DNA of 64,000 bases. It comes from Streptomyces sp. R41. GTDB lineage: Bacteria > Actinomycetota > Actinomycetes > Streptomycetales > Streptomycetaceae. Position 1 is the stretch's first letter. The number at the start of each line of letters is the position of its first letter. The stretch lies in NCBI RefSeq assembly GCF_041053055.1, contig NZ_CP163443.1:496001-560000 (forward strand), read 5' to 3'. Below the pieces are notes generated by a model, which was given only the letters and a program-made list of their open reading frames with translations, was not told the origin of the DNA and ran no database searches. Of this stretch, positions 43,733 to 52,160 are shown piece after piece. A program made the translations under genes and the position numbers.

Positions 43733-44917
43733 TTACAGGAGGCCGTGGCGGGGCGGCTTCGTGCCGTTGAGGACGTAACGGCCGATGTGCTGGATCTTCC
43801 AGCGGGCTGGATCGTGCAGGGTGTGGGTGCGCGCATCCCGCCAATGGCGGTGCAGATTGAGGGAGTTGAGGGCCGAGCGGGTGCCGGACACCTCGAAGAG
43901 GGCGCCCGCCACCTCCACGGCGGTGGCGGCGGTGTGCGCCTTGGCCGCGGCCACGGCGATGGACGCCTCGGCCGCCGAGTCGTCGGTCAGCTCCTCACGG
44001 GCCGCGTCCACCGCGCGGGCCGCGACCCCGAGCAGCGCCTCGGACGCCCGTACCTGGAGGGCGAGTTCACCGAAGCGCTGGATGAGCAACGGGTCCTCGG
44101 CCGCTGTGTCGACGCCGCTCTCGAACCAGGGGCGGCTCTGGGTGCGGACGAACTCGGCCGCCTCGGCGAGTGCGCCCGCCGCGATCCCGGCATCGATGGC
44201 GGCGTGCAGCAACTGCGCCACGGCGCCGTGGAGTTGCGGCCCCTGGAAAGTGAGGTGGTGCGCAACCACGCGGTCGGCCGGGACGGCGACGGCGTCGAGG
44301 CGGACGGTGCCGCTGGCCGTCGTACGCTGTCCCATGCCGTCCCAGTCGTCGACGACCGTGACTCCGTCGGCGTCCCGTGGGACGTACGCGACGTGCAGGT
44401 TGTCGTCCTCGGCGCGGGCCAGGACGGGGATCCAGTCGGCGAAGAGCGCTCCGGTGGAGTAGTGCTTGACGCCGGTGAGCCGGTACGAGCCGTCGGGTCG
44501 CGGTTCCAGGCGGGTACGGACGTCCTGGACGTGTTTGGTGCCGGCCTCCGACTGGGCGTTGCCGAAGCGGCGCCCGGCCAGGACTTCGCGGAAGAAGAAC
44601 TCCCGCTGCTCGGCAGTTCCCTGACGGCGTATCACGTTCACGTACACGAAGTGGTTCTGCGGGATCTGGGCGAGGCTGGCATCCGCCGAGGCCAGCAGCC
44701 GGAAGATCTCCGCGAGGGTTTCCTGGCGCACGTCCGCTCCGCCGTGCTCGGCGGGCACGGTCACGGCGAGCAGACCGGAGGCGGTCAGGCGCTCCAACTC
44801 CTCGTGCGGGAGCCTGCGTTCCGCGTCCCGCGCCGATGCCCCGGTGCGGAACTCGTCGGCGAGCGCGGCGGCGACGGCCAGGGCCTCCCCGTCGTCGACG
44901 ATCACTTTGGCGGTCAT
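43733..44917 (-). CDS. sfnB: SfnB-like sulfur-acquisition flavoprotein
   Basis: A 394-residue acyl-CoA dehydrogenase-fold protein. GLLAVTVPAEHGGADVRQETLAEIFRLLASADASLAQIPQNHF and FGNAQSEAGTKH followed by LTGVKHYSTGALFADWIPV match the SfnB/DszC group of the sulfur-acquisition type. The C-terminal HRHWRDARTHTLHDPARWKIQHIGRYVLNG is the group's signature end. SfnB proteins accompany dimethylsulfone use, though their exact step is not settled. It sits between ssuE (four bases away) and ssuD, consistent with one operon. Confidence 0.88.
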   Translation of the reverse strand: MTAKVIVDDGEALAVAAALADEFRTGASARDAERRLPHEELERLTASGLLAVTVPAEHGGADVRQETLAEIFRLLASADASLAQIPQNHFVYVNVIRRQGTAEQREFFFREVLAGRRFGNAQSEAGTKHVQDVRTRLEPRPDGSYRLTGVKHYSTGALFADWIPVLARAEDDNLHVAYVPRDADGVTVVDDWDGMGQRTTASGTVRLDAVAVPADRVVAHHLTFQGPQLHGAVAQLLHAAIDAGIAAGALAEAAEFVRTQSRPWFESGVDTAAEDPLLIQRFGELALQVRASEALLGVAARAVDAAREELTDDSAAEASIAVAAAKAHTAATAVEVAGALFEVSGTRSALNSLNLHRHWRDARTHTLHDPARWKIQHIGRYVLNGTKPPRHGLL

Positions 44918-44921
44918 GGTG

Positions 44922-45476
44922 TCAGCCCGCCGCCGCGAGCAGAGGCGTACGGACCAGAGCCGCGGAGAACTGGTCGACCACCTGGCTCAGGGCCTCGGCC
45001 GTCCCCGGTGCCACGGTGACACTGCCGTCTTCACGCGTGGTGATGTCCTTGTCCAGGGTGAACCAGCCCTGGACTATGTGCGCTGCCCCCATGGAGTTGA
45101 GGACCGGGCGCAGCGCGTAGTCGAGAGCGAGGACATGCGCGGTACTGCCTCCGGTGACCAGCGGCAGCACCGTCTTTCCGGTCAGGGCGTACTGCGGGAG
45201 CAGGTCGAGCAGGGCCTTGAGTACGCCGGAGTAGGCGGCCTTGTAGACAGGGGTGCCGATGACGACGCCGTCGGCGCGGGCGAAGAGTTCGGTCGCCTCG
45301 ACGATGGCGGGGTGCTTGAAGTCGGCGCCGAGCAGGGCCTCGGCGGGGATCGTACGGACGTCGAGCGGGATCACCTCGTGGCCCTGCGCGATGAGCCGGG
45401 TGTCCAGATGGCGCAGGAGTCTGGCGGTGCGGGAGGTGACGGAGGGGCTGCCGGAGACGGACAGGACGGTGGCCAT
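44922..45476 (-). CDS. ssuE: NAD(P)H-dependent FMN reductase
   Basis: A 184-residue flavodoxin-fold reductase that supplies FMNH2 to SsuD and SfnG. VLSVSGSPSVTSRTARLL is the phosphate-binding loop for FMN, and GVVIGTPVYKAAYSGVLKALLDLLP the SsuE/ArsH-type central motif. VLPLVTGGSTAHVLALDYALRPVLNSMGA follows. The ATG at 45476 has AAAGAGG just upstream. It lies 36 bp after sfnG and four bases before sfnB, inside the sulfur operon. Confidence 0.92.
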   Translation of the reverse strand: MATVLSVSGSPSVTSRTARLLRHLDTRLIAQGHEVIPLDVRTIPAEALLGADFKHPAIVEATELFARADGVVIGTPVYKAAYSGVLKALLDLLPQYALTGKTVLPLVTGGSTAHVLALDYALRPVLNSMGAAHIVQGWFTLDKDITTREDGSVTVAPGTAEALSQVVDQFSAALVRTPLLAAAG

Positions 45477-45512
45477 GGGCCCTCTTTCGTGAGTGATTCG
45501 CGGGGGCGAGTG

Positions 45513-46673
45513 TCAGGCGTGCGCGGGGACGGACCCGGGCTCGGTGTCCGGCAGTTGGGCCTCCAGCTCGCGTACGAGGGGCAGCACCCGGCGGCCGAAG
45601 TACTCGACCTCCTCGTGGTAGTGCAGGAAGCCGAGCAGGAAGAGGTCGACGCCGAGCCGCCTGTAGGCGACGATCCGCTCGGCGATCTGCTCCGGCGTGC
45701 CGATCAGCCCCGTACGGAAGCCGTCGTTGTACTGGACGAGATCCTCGAAGCTGCAGTCCTGCCACATGCCCCTGCCGTCGGCGGTGGACTGCCCGGCCTG
45801 CTTCACTGCGGCGCCGAAACCCTCGACGGCCTCCGTGTCGGCGTGGGCGACGATCTCACGGAGGGTCTCGCGGGCCTCGGCCTCGGTGTCACGGGCGATG
45901 AGGAAGCCGTTGAGGCCGAACTTCGGTGCCTTTCGCCCGGCTTCGGTGGCGGCTTTCTGCACATCCGCGATCTGTTCGACGACTCCGTCGAAGTCCTTGC
46001 CGTTGGAGAAGTACCAGTCGGAGACCCGGCCCGCCATGGCGCGGGCGGCGGTGGAGTTGCCGCCTTGGAAGATCTCCGGGTGCGGGCGCTCGGGGGTGTT
46101 GAGGGGCTTGGGCTTGAGGGAGAAGTCGCGCAACCGGTAGAAATCACCGGCCAGTTCGGTGTGGTCCTCGGTCCAGATCTGGCGCAGGGCGCGGATGAAC
46201 TCCTCGGAACGGCGGTAGCGCTCGTCGTGCTCGAGCCAGGGTTCGCCGAGGGCGGTGAACTCGCCCTTGAACCATCCGCTGACGACGTTCACCGCGAAGC
46301 GGCCGCCCGACAGGTGGTCGGCGGTGGCGCCGAGTTTGGCGAGGACGCCGGGGTGCCACAGGCCCGGGTGGACGGCGGCGATCACCTTCAGACGCTGGGT
46401 GGCCAGGAGCAGGGCCAGGCTGAAACTGGTCGACTCGTGCTGGAACTCGGCGCCGTAGCTGGCCATGTAGCGGACCTGGCTGAGCGCGTAGTCGAAGCCG
46501 TTGTTCTCGGCGAGGACAGCCAGTTCACGGTTGTAGTCGTAACCCCAGTCGGTGCGCTGCTCGATCTTGCTGGTGACCAGGCCGCCGCTGACATTGGGCA
46601 CCCAGTAGGCGAAGCGGACGGGTTCGGTGGCGGTGCCTGTTGCGGTGCCGGCTGCGGATTCTGTTGCGGACAC
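45513..46673 (-). CDS. sfnG: Dimethylsulfone monooxygenase
   Basis: A 386-residue luciferase-like enzyme that uses FMNH2 and oxygen to convert dimethylsulfone to methanesulfinate. Typical SfnG segments are VRFAYWVPNVSGGLVTSKIEQRTDWGYDYN, ALLLATQRLKVIAAVHPGLWHPG, FAVNVVSGWFKGEFTALGEPWLEHDERYRRSEEF and PHPEIFQGGNSTAARAMAGRVSDWYFSNG. GTG 46673 has GGGAG six bases upstream. It heads the operon with ssuE, sfnB and ssuD. A cysteine-ending leader ORF lies 176 bp upstream on the same strand and may control it. Confidence 0.92.
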   Translation of the reverse strand: MSATESAAGTATGTATEPVRFAYWVPNVSGGLVTSKIEQRTDWGYDYNRELAVLAENNGFDYALSQVRYMASYGAEFQHESTSFSLALLLATQRLKVIAAVHPGLWHPGVLAKLGATADHLSGGRFAVNVVSGWFKGEFTALGEPWLEHDERYRRSEEFIRALRQIWTEDHTELAGDFYRLRDFSLKPKPLNTPERPHPEIFQGGNSTAARAMAGRVSDWYFSNGKDFDGVVEQIADVQKAATEAGRKAPKFGLNGFLIARDTEAEARETLREIVAHADTEAVEGFGAAVKQAGQSTADGRGMWQDCSFEDLVQYNDGFRTGLIGTPEQIAERIVAYRRLGVDLFLLGFLHYHEEVEYFGRRVLPLVRELEAQLPDTEPGSVPAHA

Positions 46674-46849
46674 GGAGAACTCCCGGTGTGCGGAACGAGG
46701 GCATGACGAATTGAGGCCCGGAAATTCACAGGGAATGCGGGCGGTGAAATGGGTGCGGCAGGCAGGGGAATGCGTCGAGGTGCGCCGTGCGGGAGGAAAT
46801 CACCGGGGGCGGACCGGTCCGTGCGAAGGGGACCCTACCGTCGCGATCG

Positions 46850-46927
46850 TCAGGCTTCGCGACAACAGAAGGAGCTGGAGACACGCGCGAGGTCGACGTG
46901 GCGTCGCCGCGTGAGGTCCAGTCGCAT
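46850..46927 (-). CDS. Cysteine-ending leader peptide of the sulfur operon
   Basis: A 25-codon ORF that begins MRLDLTRRRHVDLARV and ends SSSFCCREA before TGA at 46850-46852. It matches the small actinobacterial leader peptides found before sulfur-assimilation genes, whose conserved L-T-R-R-x-H-V/I-D-L-x-R-V core ends in one or more Cys codons. An in-frame ATG two codons upstream (46933) is an alternative start. It lies 176 bp before sfnG, with a palindrome CGGACCGGTCCG (46810-46821) between. Ribosome pausing at the Cys codons under cysteine shortage is the likely mechanism, by analogy with mycobacterial polycysteine ORFs. Confidence 0.85.
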   Translation of the reverse strand: MRLDLTRRRHVDLARVSSSFCCREA

Positions 46928-47070
46928 CGTCATGTCGCCGATCGTCGCAGCCCCCGCTGAGGGCAGTCAAGGAATAGCCGACCGGTCTCGCATCCCGGAC
47001 CGCCGAATTTCACGAAGGCGTAATAGGGCAACCCTTGAACACGGCGCGGTCGCGTCGGCAATCTGCAGCG

Positions 47071-47997
47071 GTGCGAATAGAGCAGCTGGAATACATCGCG
47101 GCCGTCACCCGGCTCGGCTCGCTGCGCCGGGCCGCCGAGGAACTTCACCTCTCCCAGCCCGCGCTGAGCGAGACCGTGCGGAATCTCGAGCGCGAGCTCG
47201 GCGTCGATCTGCTGGAGCGCAAGCGGTCCGGGGCGAAGATGAGCGCCGAGGGGCGGGAGCTGCTGCCGCACATCATCAATGTGCTGGACGCGGTCGACCG
47301 GCTGCGCGGAGCCGCGGGCGAACAGCACCGGATCAGCCGGATGGTCCGCGTCGGCACCGTGAACGCGGCGACCGTGCCGTTGCTCATCCCCACGGTTCGG
47401 GCATTTCGCGCGACGCATCCGCTGACGCAGGTCGAGGTGGTCGGCGCCCAGCAGTCGGAGATCCACCGGGCCCTGTCGGAGGGCGGCCTCGACCTGGGCC
47501 TGGTCAACCATCTCGACGGCGACGACCTGCCCGCCGACTTCGAGACCACCGAACTGCTGCGCGGGCGCCCGGTGTTGTGCGTACGCCCGGACAGTCCTCT
47601 CGCCGCACTGGAGACGGTGACGGGGTCCGACCTCCTCGACGAGCACGAGCCACTGATCGCCATGCGTTCCGGATATGTGATGCACCGCTATATCCACCGG
47701 CTCCTGGAGGGCCACTCCCCCGCCTTCTCGTACTCCACGGACGGAGCCGAGATGGGCAAGCTCATGGTCGCGGAGGGCTTGGGCGCCACGGTCCTGCCCG
47801 ACTTCAGCGTCATCGGCGACCCTCTGGAGCGGCGCGGTGCGATCACCTACCGGCCGCTCGCCGGCGACACGACACAGGTCCTGCTGATGCTGCAGCGCCG
47901 CCGTGCGGTCTCGGTGCCTCGTGCGGCCCACGATCTGCATGAGGAGTTCGTACGCAGGGCCGGGGATCTCGGCGGGAGTCTGACCCGCCGGCCCTGA
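47071..47997 (+). CDS. LysR-family regulator, probably of the sulfur operon
   Basis: A 308-residue LTTR. The N-terminal VRIEQLEYIAAVTRLGSLRRAAEELHLSQPALSETVRNLERELGVDLLER is a textbook LysR helix-turn-helix. The remaining 230 residues form the two-subdomain effector fold (RVGTVNAATVPLLIPTVRAF, LGLVNHLDGD, MVAEGLGATVLPDF). GTG 47071 gives the family-typical first residues; TTG 47035, with AGGG before it, is a possible longer start. It is divergent from the leader ORF and sfnG, so control of that operon is inferred. Confidence 0.9.
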   Translation: MRIEQLEYIAAVTRLGSLRRAAEELHLSQPALSETVRNLERELGVDLLERKRSGAKMSAEGRELLPHIINVLDAVDRLRGAAGEQHRISRMVRVGTVNAATVPLLIPTVRAFRATHPLTQVEVVGAQQSEIHRALSEGGLDLGLVNHLDGDDLPADFETTELLRGRPVLCVRPDSPLAALETVTGSDLLDEHEPLIAMRSGYVMHRYIHRLLEGHSPAFSYSTDGAEMGKLMVAEGLGATVLPDFSVIGDPLERRGAITYRPLAGDTTQVLLMLQRRRAVSVPRAAHDLHEEFVRRAGDLGGSLTRRP

Positions 47998-48180
47998 CGC
48001 GGGTCGAGGGTCGCATCGGCGGGCGGTGCCAGGGATTTTACCCGGAGTAGAGATTTCTCCCGCGCGTACGGCCGTACTGGTGGGCGTCCGAATCACCCGT
48101 ACCGGATCCACCCGCACCGGATCCACCACGTGGCCGACCGGAGCGTCCGGCTCTGGAGTGCCGCCCCGCCAGGAGGCTCA

Positions 48181-48912
48181 ATGCGCATTGCACGGAACAT
48201 GGGAACCCTCTTCGTGACCGGTGCGTTGACCATGACCCTCGCCGCGCTCGCCTACCCCGCCGTGCTCGGGCTGCAGAACACATCCAGCTCCCCGACGCGC
48301 GTGATCGCCCAAACATCGACGGGGCCGCTGACCGAGGCCGACCGCGACTTCGTCGTCAAGGTGCGGGCGGCCGGACTGTGGGAATACCCCTCCGGACAGC
48401 TGGCTCTGCAGAAGGGCACCACCCCGGCGGTCAGAACCGCCGGTCAACACCTCATCAAGGGCCATGCTTCACTGGACGACACCTGCCGCAAGGTCGCCAC
48501 TCAGCTCGGCATCACGCTGCCGAACAAGCCGTCTCCCCAACAGCAGGGCTTCGTGGCCACCTTGAGCGCGGACAGCGGCAAGCAGTTCGACAGCGACCTC
48601 GCCAACATCCTGCGGGTGACCCACGGGCAGATCTTCCCGGTCATCGCGAAGATCCGGGCCTCGACCGAGAACTCCCTGGTGCGTCAACTCGCCGACCAGG
48701 CCAATGACACCGTGCTGGACCACATCACGGTGATGGAGAAGACCGGGCTGGTCAACTTCGATCAGGTGCTGTTCCAGGAGACCAAGAAGCCGAATCTGCC
48801 CGGGCAGGACGTCACGCCTCCGGCACCCCAGCCGGGCGAGCCGACCGTCGTGCTCACCCCGCCCGGGGACGGCGCCTCGGCTTCCGTGTCGCCCACACCG
48901 ACGGTGAAGTGA
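48181..48912 (+). CDS. Exported DUF4142 protein
   Basis: A 243-residue protein with an N-terminal signal or anchor (RNMGTLFVTGALTMTLAALAYPAVLG). The DUF4142 domain is four-helix and ferritin-like: TEADRDFVVKVRAAGLWEYPSGQLALQKG, then VRTAGQHLIKGHASLDDTCRKVATQL and LVRQLADQANDTVLDHITVMEKTGLV. The C-terminal tail is rich in Pro, Thr and Ser, and is probably outside the membrane. ATG 48181 has AGGAGG upstream. The function is unknown. The stop codon lies inside a 28-bp tandem repeat. Confidence 0.87.
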   Translation: MRIARNMGTLFVTGALTMTLAALAYPAVLGLQNTSSSPTRVIAQTSTGPLTEADRDFVVKVRAAGLWEYPSGQLALQKGTTPAVRTAGQHLIKGHASLDDTCRKVATQLGITLPNKPSPQQQGFVATLSADSGKQFDSDLANILRVTHGQIFPVIAKIRASTENSLVRQLADQANDTVLDHITVMEKTGLVNFDQVLFQETKKPNLPGQDVTPPAPQPGEPTVVLTPPGDGASASVSPTPTVK

Positions 48913-48975
48913 GCTGCCGCCCACACCGACGGTGAAGTGAGCTGCCGCCCACACGTGACGGTGAGCTGAGCTGCC
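48891..48975 (+). repeat. 28-bp tandem repeat spanning the DUF4142 stop
   Basis: GCCCACACCGACGGTGAAGT plus eight more bases forms a 28-bp unit at 48891-48918. It is repeated perfectly at 48919-48946 and imperfectly at 48947-48975. The TGA of the DUF4142 gene lies in the first unit, so extra copies only add non-coding sequence. It suggests recent local duplication. Confidence 0.9.
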
Positions 48976-49029
48976 GCCCTCTTCCACCGCGCCGGCTACT
49001 CGCCCTCATGCGGCGTGGGGAGTTCGTCC

Positions 49030-49866
49030 TCACTCGGCTCCCGCACCCCTGGGTCCGCCCGTGTACCGCGCCAGTTCCCACGGGTCGTGCGCGCTGAAGA
49101 CGTCGACCTGGCCGCCGTGCAGACGCACCAGTTCCCGCAAGCGGGCATGGTTGCCGAGCCGCAGCGGCCGGTCCACCTCGGTGATCTGCTGGAGAATGTC
49201 CATGCCGGGGTGGCCCTGGGGACGGTCGGGGTCGATCTCGCGGTGGAAGTAGTAGGCGTCGCCGCAGTGCAGGAGCTGGCGGCCGGAGTCCTGGACGGCT
49301 ATGGCGCTGTGCCCGCGGGTGTGGCCGCCGAGCGGGACGAGCAGGATCTCCGCGTCCAGGCCCTCAAGTGGGCGGACCGCGTCGAATCCGAACCAGGGGT
49401 CGCCCTGCGGCTGCGCGTACGTCACCCAGTGCGGCCGGTGCGCCCATTGGGCGGGGCGGTAGCGGACGCGGTCCTCGGGATGGGCGCCGGGTGCCGCCAT
49501 CGCCGCGCGGTGCTCGGCCTCGCTCAGATGGACCTTGGCCCAGGGGAAGTCGGCGAGACCTCCCGCGTGGTCGAGGTCGAGGTGGCTGAGCACGATGTGC
49601 CGGACGTCCTCGGGCCGGAATCCGAGTCCGATGACCTGGTGCAGTGCGGTCTCCCCCAGGTCGAGGACGGGCTGGGCCCGGCCGAGGAACTCCGCGCCGA
49701 GGCTCTCCTCGGGCCGCGCCACATCGGCCGTACCGAGGCCGCTCTCGACCAGGACGAGTCCGTCATGGTCGGTCTCGACGAGCAGGCAGTGACAGACCGC
49801 GGGCAGGCTCCCCTCCTCGGTGTCGATCGTCCGCATGGAACCGCAGTTCAGGTGGTGGATCTTCAC
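49030..49866 (-). CDS. MBL-fold hydrolase (AHL lactonase-like)
   Basis: A 278-residue metallo-beta-lactamase-fold enzyme. The metal motif is LSHLDLDHAGG, with Asp where the classic HxHxDH has its second His. VPLGGHTRGHSAIAV gives the third His ligand, and LLHCGDAYYF the bridging Asp. The N-terminal MKIHHLNCGSM and the length resemble quorum-quenching lactonases and related lactone or ester hydrolases. It is divergent from a TetR gene with two operator copies between them, so it is probably substrate-inducible. The substrate is unknown. Confidence 0.87.
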   Translation of the reverse strand: MKIHHLNCGSMRTIDTEEGSLPAVCHCLLVETDHDGLVLVESGLGTADVARPEESLGAEFLGRAQPVLDLGETALHQVIGLGFRPEDVRHIVLSHLDLDHAGGLADFPWAKVHLSEAEHRAAMAAPGAHPEDRVRYRPAQWAHRPHWVTYAQPQGDPWFGFDAVRPLEGLDAEILLVPLGGHTRGHSAIAVQDSGRQLLHCGDAYYFHREIDPDRPQGHPGMDILQQITEVDRPLRLGNHARLRELVRLHGGQVDVFSAHDPWELARYTGGPRGAGAE

Positions 49867-49940
49867 GGTGGGTCCCTTCGCACACCTATGGATGCCGCCC
49901 CGGTCACCGGCACGGCACCGTGTTGAAGCCCGCCCTTAGA

Positions 49941-49978
49941 TAACGAACGATCGTAAGCTAATAGCGAACGACCGTTAG
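49941..49978. promoter_or_regulatory. Two TetR operator copies between MBL and TetR genes
   Basis: TAACGAACGATCGTAAG (49941-49957) and TAGCGAACGACCGTTAG (49962-49978) share 14 of 17 bases and are 21 bp apart, two helical turns. Each contains a partly palindromic CGAACGAYCGTT core. They lie just before the TetR start and in the MBL promoter region. Confidence 0.7.
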
Positions 49979-49992
49979 GTTAAAGTGGTGTC

Positions 49993-50595
49993 ATGAGCCC
50001 GCGCAAGTCCGTTGCCGAAACCGCCGCCACCCGCGACCGGATCATCGAGAGCGCCCTCGCACTGGCCTCCGCGGAGGGCCTCGAAGGGCTCACGATCGGC
50101 CGGCTCGCGACCGATCTGGAGATGAGCAAGGCCGGGGTGATCGGTCACTTCGGCACCAAGGAAGCGCTGCAACTCGCCGTTCTGGACGCCGCGGTCGAGC
50201 GGTTCCGACTGCGGGTGCCGGCCCGCGCCGTGGGCGCCAGACCCGGAACCGAGCGGCTGGCACGCGCCTTCGGCGAGTGGATCGATTACATGGCCGAGGA
50301 CGAAGGGCACGGGGGCTGCTTCCGCACCTCGGTGGCGAGCGAGTTCGACGGGCGCCCCGGGCCGGTCCGCGACGCGGTGCTCGAAGCGCTCGCCGCGTGG
50401 TCGGCGTACGTGACGGCGGAACTGAACACCGCGGTCGACAACCGCGAGCTCCCGGAGCGCACCGACGTGGATCAGCTCGTCTTCGAACTCAACGGCGTTG
50501 CCCTGGCGGCCAATCAGTCCATCCAGCTGCACCGTGATCCGCTCGCGCCCACGCGGGCCCGACGCGCCATCGCCCGCCTGCTCATCGCGCCTTGA
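49993..50595 (+). CDS. TetR-family repressor
   Basis: A 200-residue TetR protein. The HTH is ATRDRIIESALALASAEGLEGLTIGRLATDLEMSKAGVIGHFGTKEALQL (residues 13-60). The ligand domain begins near AVLDAAVERFRLRVPARAVG and has a GGCFRTSVASEFDGRPGPVRD segment common in a TetR subgroup with a C-terminal YjdC-like domain. The gene is divergent from the MBL hydrolase, and paired motifs lie in the interval. Autoregulation and MBL control are inferred. Confidence 0.93.
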   Translation: MSPRKSVAETAATRDRIIESALALASAEGLEGLTIGRLATDLEMSKAGVIGHFGTKEALQLAVLDAAVERFRLRVPARAVGARPGTERLARAFGEWIDYMAEDEGHGGCFRTSVASEFDGRPGPVRDAVLEALAAWSAYVTAELNTAVDNRELPERTDVDQLVFELNGVALAANQSIQLHRDPLAPTRARRAIARLLIAP

Positions 50596-50790
50596 GGCGA
50601 CCTCGTCACCCCGTGAGGTCGCCCCATTCGCCCCGCAGGGCGGCGGAGCCTGTCACTCCCGCCCCTGCGAGCCCGTCAGCCCTACACATAAAGAAGAAAT
50701 AAGCGCAGAATGCATGTACGCGGCGCTTACCGCATACCGCACCAGACGCGGTCGGGCCGCGGGGCCGAAAGAGATCGAAGGAGACGAGTC

Positions 50791-51231
50791 ATGGCCGACG
50801 TCTCGCACCCCAGGGGTGACATCACCAGCCACCCTGATGTATCCGAAATGCGCGCGCGGTACGACCGCGTGCTCGGTGGTCGCGATGTGGCACTCGTGGA
50901 CGGGCCGGTGTTCCTGCTCGGCCTGTACTGCGCCGTGTCCCCGTGGATACTCCACTACACGACAAGCCAGCCCGACCTGGTGACCCACAACCTGATCATG
51001 GGCATCGCGATAGGCCTGCTGGCCCTCGGATTCACCGTCACGCCGGAGAGGATGTACGGCCTGAGCTGGGCCATCTGCGCGATGGGCACGTGGATGATCA
51101 TCTCGCCGTGGATTGTCGGCACCAGCCCGGACACCGGAGTCGTGCTCAACAGCATCATCATCGGCGCACTGGCCGTGGTGCTGGGGGCGTTGTGCGCGAT
51201 GACGGCGACGAAGAGCACCCCTCGGGCGTAG
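50791..51231 (+). CDS. SPW-repeat membrane protein
   Basis: A 146-residue protein with four helices arranged as two repeats, each ending in the SPW motif: LLGLYCAVSPWILHY and MGTWMIISPWIVGTSP. An N-terminal cytoplasmic arm (HPDVSEMRARYDRVLGGRDVALVDG) is typical of actinobacterial members. ATG 50791 follows GAAGGAGA. The function is unknown; members are often stress-induced. The 195-bp interval upstream shows no gene, only AT-rich patches that may hold a promoter. Confidence 0.9.
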   Translation: MADVSHPRGDITSHPDVSEMRARYDRVLGGRDVALVDGPVFLLGLYCAVSPWILHYTTSQPDLVTHNLIMGIAIGLLALGFTVTPERMYGLSWAICAMGTWMIISPWIVGTSPDTGVVLNSIIIGALAVVLGALCAMTATKSTPRA

Positions 51232-51363
51232 ACCCGACAGCAGGAAGGAAGCGGAAACAAGCGGAAGCAGCGGGGACTCCGCGCCGCTGGCGGGCGGGGC
51301 CGGTCCGCCCCGGGCGAGCCGGCCCGTTCGCGCCCGCTCGTAGCCTCGAATCGCTCCCGTCCC

Positions 51364-52131
51364 TCAGCGGCTCGGCACCAGCCACGGCTCCTGCGGCAGC
51401 GGACTGCCGGTCTCGAGCACGGACTTCAGGTTGGACAGCACCGCCGGCCAGCCGGAGCTGACGTCACTCAGCGCGCTCTCGTCGGCCAGGTCCTCGTGAG
51501 TCACCGTCAGCCGGACGATGTCGGCGTGCGGCTGGATGTCGAAGGTGACACGGGAGTACTTGTCCTCCTGCCCCTCGTCCTCGGGAGCGGCCCACGTGGT
51601 GACGAGGCGGGTCGGCCGCTCACTCTCCACGACGGTGCCGACCACATCGGCGATGCCCGAACCGTCCGTGCGCCGATGTTCCCAACGGGAGCCCGGCTGC
51701 CAGTCCGAGACATTGCTGTGGCCCCAGTACGCGGCGGTCAGGTCGGCGTCGGTGAGCGCGTCCCAGACCTTCTCGGGTGTGCTCTGGATGTAGATGACGT
51801 ACACGAAATTCGGCCTGTCGGTCATGGTTTCCTCGGCTCTTCGCTTCAGGGCACTCAACGCGCGCAGGCGCGGGCGCTCGAACTTGTCGATCCACCGCTC
51901 CTGGATCTCATGGAGCGGCACCGGATTCAGGTAGTGCAGCTTCTCCCGCCCCCGCCGCACGGTGCTGACGAGGTTGGCGGCCTCCAGGACTGCCAGGTGC
52001 TGTGTCACCGACTGGCGTGTCATGTCGATGTGCTCGCACAGCTCGCCGAGCGTCTGACCGTTGTGCTCGTGCAGCCGGTCGAGCAGCCGCCTTCGCGTCT
52101 CGTCGGCCAGTGCCTTGAAGACCTGGTTCAT
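51364..52131 (-). CDS. ArsR-type regulator fused to SRPBCC domain
   Basis: A 255-residue fusion. Residues 1-95 are a winged helix: MNQVFKALADETRRRLLDRLHEHNGQTLGELCEHIDMTRQSVTQHLAVLEAANLV, without the metal-binding cysteines of ArsR/SmtB. Residues 105-255 are an AHSA1/SRPBCC domain (FVYVIYIQSTPEKVWDALTDADLTAAYWG, then SRVTFDIQPHADIVRLTVTHEDL and SSGWPAVLSNLKSVLETG). The fusion suggests that a hydrophobic ligand in the START-like pocket gates DNA binding. ATG 52131 is chosen; upstream codons overlap its promoter. A dyad lies in the -35/-10 spacer, so autoregulation is likely. Confidence 0.9.
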   Translation of the reverse strand: MNQVFKALADETRRRLLDRLHEHNGQTLGELCEHIDMTRQSVTQHLAVLEAANLVSTVRRGREKLHYLNPVPLHEIQERWIDKFERPRLRALSALKRRAEETMTDRPNFVYVIYIQSTPEKVWDALTDADLTAAYWGHSNVSDWQPGSRWEHRRTDGSGIADVVGTVVESERPTRLVTTWAAPEDEGQEDKYSRVTFDIQPHADIVRLTVTHEDLADESALSDVSSGWPAVLSNLKSVLETGSPLPQEPWLVPSR

Positions 52132-52160
52132 TCCGGAGTCGCCGTCTGATCGCACACTCA

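Noticed and set aside
46388..46729. Alternative small leader ORF overlapping the sfnG start
   Set aside because: It lies in another frame of sfnG and has no Cys-run or conserved leader core; the ORF at 46850-46927 fits the known family much better.
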